Shown: positions 12,401-24,400 of the stretch, in pieces
Layout of the letters: every line of letters starts with the position of its first letter
How positions within the stretch are numbered: the first letter of the stretch is position 1
Assembly: GCA_032622095.1 (NCBI GenBank)
Contig: CP136065.1
Location: 206,252,151-206,316,150 of the forward strand
Direction of reading: 5' to 3'
From: Siphonodentalium dalli
Lineage: Eukaryota > Mollusca > Scaphopoda > Gadilida > Siphonodentaliidae
Length of the DNA stretch: 64,000 bases
Notes under the pieces: generated by a model
Databases searched by the model: none
Seen by the model: only the letters and a program-made list of their open reading frames with translations
Told to the model about the DNA's origin: nothing
Position numbers and translations under genes: made by a program

Positions 12401-15400
12401 CCCCCGATTCAAGATTCGATTCGACTGCTAACCCACAATTCGTAGGGCCCTAGAATGCACTATATAAATGCATTAAATTACCAATTCCTTTGATGTTTTG
12501 GATCTGTGAAATTAATAAGCATCAATCTATTAGACTTCAACCTGACCAATTTGTGTGAAGTTGTGAACAATGAAAAGTAATCTGAAAATGAATGTTTGGT
12601 GTAATCAATAGGGAAATAGTTTCCAGCTATTGTGATTACTATTAGTATTTTACTAATGACCATTTTTTTCTGATAAGTTTATTTTAGCATGTGTGCATGA
12701 ACCTTGACCTCATTCATACCTTTTGTGTATCTGGATCGGCTGCATTCATCATTTTTGGTAAAACCATAATCAACAATAATGGCAACACCATTGTTAATAC
12801 CTGGAAAAGAAAAGTTTATTATTAGTAATATTTGCCGAAAGACCAATGTAAAAACTTAATTTTAGCAAACTGTTGTAAACAACGATTTGATTATCACCAG
12901 CCAATATCTACATGCATTAGCTTACAGTATTACTTATTGCTTAATTTTGAATTGTGTTGTGTGTACAGGGTTTTGTAAATTAAAAATTCACAAGTTATTC
13001 CAGTAATAAGTCTTTTATTGAATGCCGATGTCCATTCTTTGTAGTTTCATGGTAACTTTAAAAAAAATTAAGGAAGGAGGAAAATTCTCACAAAGGTCTT
13101 TGATGATCTATGCTATGCACCAGAGGCTGGCCGATCGAAGTCGAGACGTTATTTGATATCGACATTGGCTCCCTCATTGAGTTTTGAATATGTCAAAGAG
13201 TACTGATTCACAGGGCCCTACTGTAAGTATGTGAAATACATATATATATAAACTTGATTGGCATCAGAAAGTCAGAATAGAATTTATCATTTTTTCATCA
13301 AGTTGTTTTTGTATGAAATCGCTTGGCAAATTATTAGAAATATGGCAATTTTTCTGAGCAACATCGACGAGTACTATTGGTAAATATTCTACACAATTTA
13401 GAGCCCTGCAAATCATTTCGGTGTGATTCAAAACTGTTTGTCTAATTCTATTCAATTTGAAATTGACTGTCCTGATTTGAATTTATTCAAATCATTTCAA
13501 CCATGGTTTCTACAGATTAAAATGATAATTTGTTTTTACTTCAAGGTACTAATGAACAACCACACACACAGATAACTGTGTGAAAAATTATCTATAAAAA
13601 AACTGCACAATCTGTAATAATGACTGCCGGGATTCCAGGAATTGCGGGTCACAAAGGCATTGCATACATCTGCTCCATATACTACATTACCAGTAGGTCA
13701 AGGAATTCAAAATGATACAAATGGCAGCTTTAGTATACCGTATGGAGAATGACGATGTTTGCCGAATATGAAAGTTTGTGAAATGTGAACATGAGCTGCA
13801 TGCATCTTCTAGTAATACGGCCTTTCTGGTTGAATCTGGTATTATCAAAATTAGTGGTAGATGATTTGTTGGCAAATTGTTGCCCAGTTGAAACATTAAT
13901 ATGGTTGGATATACATACAACATCCAATGATGATTAATTATCTGTATAATTTTTTAAATTCATTACGGCTACAATTTCAAGAGTCCTCGAATTGTTCTGC
14001 ATCTTGATACACACAAGACAAAAATTTGATTCAAAATGAAAACCCTCGTTTCGCAGGATCCTAGGACAATTATGTTTTGATTAGACTCTGATGAATGGGG
14101 CATTTGCAGCTCGAATTGAATCTCAATTACAAAAAAAAATAAAAATAAAACTCTATTAACTCATGAAGTTTGCCGCGTGTTCGTGTATTGACTGGCAATA
14201 CGTGTATATTTGCTTAATTCTGCTAAATGTTTATGAAATGAAATGAGGAAATAAATGTTGTAACCAATATTTGAAATATAAACAGTCTAGTTTTGATATC
14301 CCTCATCCCAAATTATGAAGGCTCAAATAATCCAAATCAGTTAATGTTTGCTCCATCAAAGATTTTAACCCTAAAAATACATGTACTGTTTACACAGTGA
14401 ACTAAAATAGGGATAACTATGCAGTGTTTTGTGATATTGAAAAAGGAGCACAATACACCATGGTACATGTGAATTACTAGTAAGTTAATTTCAATCATCC
14501 TCACCATTGGGTTGAATAGAAAATCTGTTATTTTCCACTGTTCCCTCATTTGGAAATAATTAGCCCGTCCTCGCTCCTTGAATTCCATTGGATATGAGGT
14601 GACCTTGACCATTGAAGGCTGCATAGGGTTGAGCTTTCTCGCTCGTATTTTTCCTTTTGAGTTGATATCAATCCGAGCTGGTTCAAAAAGGTATGATGGG
14701 TTTGTAACCTCAACGACGTAGCTTCCAGACTGAAGACCAGCAATGCTGAAAGTACCGTCGCTCCTGTAGAAGAAAACAAGATAAATCATGAGCAAATATG
14801 AATTTAACTCTTTCATAACTGGAGCTCCCTGAAATTTTGCGAAAACACTGTGCCAAACATTCTCTTATATATGTCATATATGCGAGTCTCCCATAGGGAG
14901 CCTCGCATATACCAGTATAAGAGAATACATTGGCCTCACAATATTTACCTTGACAGCCAGTAAATTCTCTTATATATATGCGAGGCTCCCTATAGGAGAC
15001 TGGTATATATATGTATAAGAGAATGCACTGGCACAGGATTTTTAATGCTGCACCAGCACAGCTCCTATCATGAAATTATGGATAAAATAATACTAGTATG
15101 GGTACACCATGTACAGGTACCGGTATGTAAACAGCCTGATCTGCACCAACAAATTTCATCTGGCTGCTGAATTTTGATTTTTGTTGATGGCGACGCCACA
15201 ATTAAAGAGTCACGCCTTTCAGTATTTATTTTTATTAACCTAATAGTTGGAGTTGGAGTGATATTAATGCATTAGTTGGAGTTATATTAATTATTTTATC
15301 ACTGGTCAACAATCGATAATTGGAAGTGTATAAAAAGTGTCACACAAAATCACAACCTGCCTATTTTCTGTTGACTGCTATCTGTATTTCGCTCATTTTA

Positions 15401-18400
15401 AAAAGATTCCACCTACATGTAACTGCCCGCAATTTGCTGCTAATTCCAGCCAAGATTTCTTCTTGAATAGTTCGCATTTATCGATTAAAGTTAATGTTAA
15501 CTTGATTTTAACATGTTGAGCGACTTATTTCTGACGTGTGTTTGTACATAGTTGTCAGTATCTCAGATTAGATCATCAGACGATGTCAATTGTGTACAAA
15601 AACACGCGCCTGCAAAAAATTCACTAAAATGTGTTGAAATATGAGCTAACTTCTACATAATTGAGATCAATGACTGATCAATGTTCGGACGTCTTTGTTG
15701 GAATCGACAGGTAATGACTGGAATTTTCTTAGAGATTAATGAGTGCAGTCATCTAAAAAATTAAGGTAACCACATTTGTGTGACAAAGACTCAAGGTAAT
15801 ATCATTCTATCTAATGAGCACAAAGTCATTATATAAAATGAATTTTCATGAGCATGACTCTTGTATTATGATGTCGCCTTCAACAAAAAAAGTGTATTTA
15901 GCACCCAGATCAGTAGTGATGGTGCAGATCAGGCTGTTTGATTACACCGTGTCATGTACGATGGGAGAAAAATCTAAATCAAAGTCAAAATTTTGTACAG
16001 TAATAAAATAATCTATTTTGATACATCATGGTTGACAGGTGAATTTGGGTATAAGATATACCCTGGTAGTTGAATTAATATATCACAGATGAATCCTAAT
16101 TTGTGGTTTTGTGAGGCCTAAAAGAAATGACTGATATGCACACAATATAACCAATTATTATTATTATTATTATTATATATTCATTTAAGAAACGCATTCT
16201 ACAGCAATTAGTTTCAATGCGCATTTACATACACAAATATACACAAACAAGATAACATCGCGCATATTTACACATAAAAAGCAATACAGGCTTCACCAAT
16301 ATATGGCAGATAACTCGGAAAGATGACTAAAAAAGGCACTACAATTAACAATAACAAATCCAGTAGATTAAAAGACCTGATTAAAATATTAAGTTAATAT
16401 CAATTTCCAACTGTAACGGATAAGCCTAAAAATATAAAAAGTTAAAAAAACAGATTGTGCACTTATAACGAATAACACATTTTGAACAGGTGAGTTTTAA
16501 GAGCTGTTTTAAAAGATAATACTGAGTCAATCTTCCTCATATCAACGGGTAGGCTGTTCCAAATAGAGACTGAGACATTTTGGAATGAGCACTTTCCATA
16601 GTTCACATTTAGTTTATCGGGTATATGAGACAGTTGGACTCCAATGTGTCCCCTTGTGTCATACCACAGGACATATTTCATATGTATAAAGGTATAACAA
16701 TGTTTACTTGTCAATTTTGATGGGACAGTACTAAGAAATTTAAATAATACACACTCGGACCGATCTAACACTAAAAGTTGGATGTCAGTATGTATGTAGG
16801 CCGAAGCTAACATTCAACGTGCAGGAACGATGTGTTCCATTTAGAATATAGAATACACTTTATTTAGTTTTTACTGAAATGCTCCGGATTCTGAACGAGC
16901 ACACCTGGCTCTGCACATTGCACGCTAGCTCCAACCTGCAGACACAGTTAGATGAACTGAGGAAGTGATCAAAACCGACATCGCTAGAACCCATGCTTTG
17001 GAGTCCGCTGGTTACGTTGCTGCTGTTAGGTTACGAAAAATGACCGGGATAATTTAATCATACCCACAGATTCTATCTTCATGTCGTAAAATATATATAT
17101 CACTCCATTTTTTTCAAAGCATCTGATCTATGTTTATTATAATTTAGCTTGATATTTAGAACTAAAACATTGCACCTTTATTCTATTCCTTCAGTCTATC
17201 TGCTGAGTGTTATATTCCGGCACGTTATGCATCCGAACTATCTGCAGAGTCTTGAATAGTGAGTCGTTTAACTTCAACGGGCACGTTTCCGTATACTGGG
17301 AACAACGCAAGGCCTTCACCACCGGTGATCTATAACCTGGCAATTAATTTTTATCTAATAACATGGGTAGAAAATGGATGCAAAACAATCAGCAAATCTA
17401 CTCTCTGATTCTTCTATTGGCCGATACAACAAAAGTAGGTCCACTAGTGTTTCCACGACATTGAAAACATTGACTGCATTTTCCCCTCGGCGGATCAGGA
17501 CCCGTTCCCCAAAACCTGGCAGAAAGCCTGGTATAATAAAAATTGTGTGAATGATGTTATGATTTGGTTGTCCTTTTTCCCGGATGTTGCCTATGAGGCT
17601 TATTTCCGCATGTGCGTATTTCGCACATGTGGGCTGTTAATTGCTATTTGGTGTTAATAAATGAAATTATCCTATTAAAATATTTTCTTATCATTTATAT
17701 AAATCTCTTTATAATGACAACTAAATTATTGAGTGTCTAACAAGTTATGGGTTTCATTTAGGATTATCTGCGCTCATGTGTACAGATCTATTTGGCAAAT
17801 GAGTGTGTGCCATTGTGTGGGCTTCATTCAGGATTATCCCTTTCATGTGTTCCTGTAATACATGAAATTATTCATTAGAAACCAGTCATTTTTAGATAAA
17901 CAATCCATTGATAAATGATAGTTATCTTTTCATGACAAAGCCTCTCAAATAACAAATTCTCAGTCACTTTGTTAAAGGATTGCTATCCTGATGAATACAA
18001 AAAAGCACAATCGGAAAACACCCCCTATCTTAAACACTGACCCAAGTCCCATAACTATTGCGTAATAAATAAGCCGAAAAATATAGAAATAATACCTCCA
18101 TCGGTTCTCCGTCGCTAAACTTCATATGACGTTATATGAGCTGACAAACTTAAAATGCAGAATCAGAGTTAATTGTGTCTATCTGTATGATGTCACCAAT
18201 ATTATGTAATCACGGGTGGCGAGTTGTAATGTTAAAAGCACAGAATCAGCAGCACGTGCGTGTCTAATAGAAAAACTATATGGCAGCATGTCAACAATTG
18301 AAATTAAGTCTTGTACATACATAGTATGTGGTGTAATTTGGGCCAGAGGGGAGTCATATTGTCAAAGGTTGTCGGGGCCTTCAATGAAGTGTTTATTTAA

Positions 18401-21400
18401 TCAAAGAGACAATGTTGTCTCAAAACAATCATTGCTATTAAATTGCGACACTCACTCACTACTTGTCTAATTAATGCACATGTGAGGTAGTTTGTACGAA
18501 ACAGAAAATGATTGGATACTCACTAATTTAGTGTTACAGATTTTTCTGCGTGCATAAGACAAACCCCGTTTATTTTTATTGGAGGGTTAAATGAGCATGA
18601 CAACGAGCCTTTGAAGTGTAGACATCAATCAGTTACCACGTGTCATCGGTCAGAATTCTGCGTATTCTGAGAAGTCTATTTTCACTTTCAGATTTCATAT
18701 GGAATATGGGTGGTCAAATTGGGTTTGAGACAAAAATCCTGATGATGGATGCGACCACTTTTACGGGGATTCAGGGAGCACAGGGGCATGTTGTTAAAAC
18801 AAGTAAAATATAATTTAAAAATATATCAGTTTAAAACGAACGCATCACTTTAAACAAGAGCATCACTAGGGCGTGGCAAAATACGCCCGTGATAATTTTA
18901 AAAAATATTTGTTTTAATGGCATGCTGCTGTGGCGGGGAGGGGAACTTTGTTCTCATTTCATTTATTAATTATGCCAAAATCTGAAGTCAGGCGATCTTT
19001 TCTACATAACTTCAGTTTACACAATGCAGAGAACAGTAAATAAACTATCAATTAAAACAATAAAAGAAAACCATCATTAGGTACGTATTTTTTTATTAAA
19101 ATCACATTTTGTTGATGAAATATGCTTGTAGTTCTCCGTGCGATGCTACCATACAATGCCATCTTGCTGTAGAGGTTTACGCCATCACATGAGGGTTTTT
19201 TCCATCCCGCTATAGTGGTTTACGACATTGTGAATTTCCTGTTTCATTTACTTACTTCACACCATCTGTATTCACAATACAATTTCATGCTGACTCATCT
19301 AGTCAGAGATATTCCACAATACAGTACATTATGGAATTCCAGTACTAATTTGGAGTTATAAGGGCTTATAATCTTCCTTTAGTTGGCGTATTCTTGCCTC
19401 CAATACAATCCGCTTCCTACTCTGTCTTGATGGTCATTCAATGTTTTGTTTTTGTGGGTTCCCATAACATGTTAAATGTCATTACGTATGACAATATTTC
19501 TTAATACCTAGTTACATCAGTCCATACATGTACATGGGTCATACGGTAAATGCTAGTTACGTTCAATGTTTGCAATGCAGACCATCAAGAAGGAATGGGT
19601 CCTCGTTTATTAGTGATGTACCGATTATCGGTATCGGCTATTGGATCGGGCCGATATATGTGGTATCGGCAAAATATCGATATCGGCAATTTTTTTTATC
19701 CCGGCCGATACTGACAACCAATACCTGTCACTTCCTTTGTGAACTTTGTGACACCAAATCCTACTTTAATAGTAAATAAATGACGGAAATTTATAGAAAA
19801 ATAGCTACTATTTTTACGCACAGGTCAGCCCTCGCTCACATACGGTGATGTATCCTGTCTAGGCTTTCCGCCAGGTTTTGGGGAACGGGTCCTGTATCCG
19901 CCGAGGGGAGAATGCAGTCAATGTTTCAATGTTGAGGAAACACTAGTCGACCTTCTTTTGTTGTATCGGCCAATAGAAGAATCAGAGAGATTTGCTGATC
20001 GTTTTGCATCCATTTTCTACCCAAGTTACTATGCTATCAACCGCAATAACTTTAAAACCTAGAAAATTTATTACCCCGCTGGACAAAACAAGTGTCCATT
20101 GGCACCGCGGTGTATTTGTCGTTCGGCCGCATTGTCAGAGTTTGTAACTGCAGATGTGCTAACTTGAGCACTGCGGCCGAACGGCAAGTACACCGCGGCC
20201 GAATGGCAATTAAATTGCAGCCGGACGGCAAGTACACCATGGCCGAAAGGCAACTACAACGCGGCCGAATGGCATGTACACCGTGGTTAGATTTCTGGTT
20301 TGTATCATATTTTTTCAGTTTAATGAACGTACACCACGGCAACTACACCATGGCTGAATGACAAGTACACCACGGCCCAACTGTAGTTAGCCGGTGGAGC
20401 CGCAGTGTAATTGCATTTCGGCCGTGGTGGCAACGCTATTAAACCGCACTGCGGTTAAGTGGACACTTGTTTTGTCCAGCAGGGTAGATAAAAATTAATT
20501 GCCAGGTTATAGATCACCGGTGGTGAAGGCCTTGCGTTGTTCCCAGTATACGGAAACACGCCCGTTGAAGTTAAAACGACTCACTATTCAAGACTCGGCA
20601 AATAGTTCGGATGCATAATGTGCCAGAATATAACACTCAGCAGATAGACGATTAGCAGGTTGGAAGCAATGAAGGAATAGAATAAAGGCACAATGGTTTA
20701 GTTCTAAATATCAAGCTAAATTATAATAAACATAGATAAGATGCTTTGAAAAAAATGGAGTGATATATATATTTTACGACATGAAGATAGAATCTGTGGG
20801 TATGATTAAATTATCGGCAGTCATTTTTCGTAACCTAACAGCAGCAATGTAACCAGCGGACTCCAAAGCATGTGTTCTAGCGATGTCGGGTTTGATCACT
20901 TCCTCAGTTCATCTAACTGTGTCAGCAGGTTAGAGCTAGCATGCAACGTGCAGAGCTGGGTGTGCTCGTTCAGAATCCGGAGCATTTCAGTAATAACTAA
21001 ATAAAGTGTACTCTATATTCTAAATGGAACACATCGACCCTGCACATTAAATGTTAGCTCCGGCCTACAGACATACTGATAGGTTTGCCACGATTATTCG
21101 ATTAATCGACTAACCTTCGGCAGGTGTGGTAGTCGACGGTTATTTACTTTCGTCGACTAATCGCCTGAGGGGGGGGGGGGGGTGGGGGGGGGGGGGGGGG
21201 GGGGGGGGTGGGTATGGTTGTGTAACTTGTGTATTAAAGCAGTACTTTTCATTAATGTCATGCCTGGAAGTAACTGTTAACTGCGTATGCAGCACAATTC
21301 CTCTGCTACTGTGCTAGATACATTTCCGAAATGGTTGGTGGTTACGTATATAATATAAACTATTAATTTGTTTCATTATTTCTTGCAATTCTTTATTGAA

Positions 21401-24400
21401 AATGTCCAGGTTATACACGGCAGTAATTGTGACTGCATCCCCGTCCCCCCCAGGGTCCCCAACAAAAGCTCAAATATCTCCCACTGTCTACCTACGGGTA
21501 TGTCCTCGTTAATTTCATTGTAACTTTGTAAGTGCACACCTTTCGCCGCAATTTTACCGATTTATGTAATGCACGTGACCTGCCGAAATACGTAGTGGCG
21601 GCTTGGGAGTCGCGATCGAGATTAACTTTACTTCGTGCAATTTTGCACAGTTACTGTCACGTCGTGTATGCAGTTTGCTCTAACTTTGCCAGAAACATCG
21701 GCAATATGGGCACTTGGCAGTACTTAATAGTAAGGGCCTGTTAAAAACTACATCGGGACGAATGAGACTATGAGGGCATGAGTATTCTTTGTTCTATACG
21801 AAATAAAACAGTGTAAAACACGGAGCATCGACAGTTATACATTGACAGTTTATAACTGTCTTCAAAATGGATGTAAAGAAGTCATCTTAATTTCGCATTT
21901 ATCAATTGTTTACCTGGATGTAATACAGGGCGCATATATTACCGATTAATCGACTAACCGTCGATTATAGCTGCCGATTAGTCGATTATGAAACTCATAG
22001 TCGTGGCAACCCTACATACTGACATCCAACTTTTAGTGTTAGATCGGTCCGAGTATGTATTCTTGCTAGAAATCAAATAAAGTTGTCAACTATTTAAATT
22101 TCTTAGTGCTGTCCCAACAAAATTGAGAAGTAAACATTGTTATACCTTTATACATATGGAATATGTCCTGTGGTATGACAGAACGGGAAAAATTGGCTGG
22201 GGGGATGTGACCCTTAAAGGGACCCCCTGCCCTACTAGCGGAAAGCCTGCCTGTCTACCCATGATGACAACATCGACAGGAGACTGTTGGTACACTCATG
22301 ACCCAAATAAACTATACAAAACGTACAGTAGTACAGTACACTTAACAGTTAAAACATAAACTCTATGCAATGTCTTGCGAGTGCCGAGTAGCACACGTTG
22401 AAAGCAAATGACTGACACCCCTGACGTTTGCGGGAGAATGGAATCTTCCAATGACTGACATACCATTCGGTTGCCACCATTTATTTATTTGGGGTGTGGA
22501 ATTTATTCTGCACCACGTGCTACAGTATGTCCCAATGTAGGAAGGATAACTCTAAATTCACACAAAGTGTCTCGGGCCAGAAAGACCATGTGTTATTAAC
22601 AACATTTAATGCTTTTGATTCAAATTGATGGACGTTCTGGTATACGATGTTTGAAGATTGAGGAGGTGACTTACATGTTAGATGGAACCATCCAAACCAA
22701 TCAGAATGCTCTATGGGTGGGACGTAATACTACTTATTTATGTGGGCAGTAGCCTCTATACGGGCGCCTGTGGCGCATAAGATACTATGGGTGGCGGGAT
22801 GGGGGGGGGGGGGGGGGGGGGGTGGGCTCTCATAATACTACTTATTTATGTGGGCAGTAGCCTCTATACGGGCGCCTGTGGCGCATAAGATGTACTATGG
22901 GTGGCGGGATGGGGGAGGTGGGTGGGCTCTCATAATACTACTTATTTATGTGGGCCTCTATACGGGCGCCTGTGGCGCATAAGATACTATGGGTGGCGGG
23001 ATGGGGGGGTGGGTGGGCTCTCATAATACTACTTATTTATTAAACGGAAGTTCAACTTCTGAAAAAGATTGAGTTTGTTTGACTCGGACGGATTATGGAG
23101 TGATTACGTAAGGGAGTCAAACATATATTGAGGATATCTGTCGATTGCAATGGAATGTTATAAATTGTTTTGCCAGGGTTTGGGGAATGTATACTAAACC
23201 GTTATTGGGCCCAGGTTATCAGTTCTTTGCCAATAATACAATTTAAACGAAAAATTGATACGGAATTTTGTTCTGTTTCTCCCAAACTTTTTTCACATAC
23301 AAGAGATATTGGTATTTATATCGGATCGGCCGATATTAAATCTATCAAAAATATCAGCTATCGGCTTTTAGCGATAACCCCCATATCGTTACACAGGTCG
23401 GACACAGGTGCCAAATGAGCTAAATAGCTAATTTGAGCTCACGTAGCTAAATTAAGCTAAATTTTTAATGTGATTTCAGTCTGTTCCTTCAGTTCAACAC
23501 CTATCGCAAAATATCGCGCTGCGAATTTAATTTTACTGGATCAACATAACATTGATCTTCACAAAAATAACTTGCGGTCATCTACTCACAACAGTCTTGA
23601 TATATTTTAAGTGACATTTGCTTAAGGATTTACCCATGTTTTCATTAAAATTCGGACGAGAAAATAGTTTTTAGTTGACTTTTCATCCGGTAAATGTTGC
23701 CTTGTCAGCTTCGCCATGCCATCTTTGATCTTATCCCAAGATTGAATGAAACAAACATTTTGATTGGCTCCTCAAAATGGTCTCGTTAAGAGCGTACGGA
23801 AAGCCACGTGCTTAACCATATCGACAAAATAGAAAACACAGCAAGCGATGCGTAAAATTATACAGTAGGATACGAATGTATTAACCGCTCGTGCTTCCGT
23901 ATTTCTTCCTCTCCTAATGGGAGTCCAGTCACTTTGGGAAAAATATTTCTCGTAAATGGATTCCAGCGGATTATCCAATCGGACAAGACGTTGTAACCTT
24001 GTGTCCTTAACCTTCTGAAATACATTCCAGGTAAACTCATATGCAGAAGCGGCAGTTTTATGTACTCTTGAGTGCCTAATAAAAGTACAGGGTGGAATAA
24101 TAGTACAGGTTGGAAAATGTCGCGTAACTGAATAATAGTACAGGGCTGAATAAACGTACAGACTGGAAATATTAGTACCATACATCCCAACAAAATGCAC
24201 CATCTGACTGGTTTACTGATGCCATGTGACAGAAATAGTTTCGATGGATAGCCAGGTCTGTGAATCTACAGTGTGCTGATCACTGTCAACAATCAGAGTT
24301 CATTTATCTATGAATAACACAATTTAAGATTGGTGAATTATTTCTTTTGGTTAATTTAATAAACGTACAGGACCAAATAATGATCGTACAGGTGGGAATT

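Larger units (their letters stand above)
19861..22181. repeat. Right arm of the large inverted repeat, split by two insertions
   Basis: Inverse copy of 16657-17530. Removing 20032-20487 and 21080-22022 restores collinearity with the left arm. The outer part contains the plus-strand LINE piece (HTDIQLLVLDRSE and SKHCYTFIHMEYVLWYD). Confidence 0.8.

Noticed and set aside
14337-14816. A 159-codon frame taken as one gene
   Set aside because: Only the 14763-14505 part is conserved. The ends are intron sequence past the GTGAGG donor and before the CTACAG acceptor, including MITE sequence.
20052-20361. Open frames on both strands over the GC-rich MITE
   Set aside because: Created by the repeated CACCGCGGCCGAATGGCAA block. 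No protein family.
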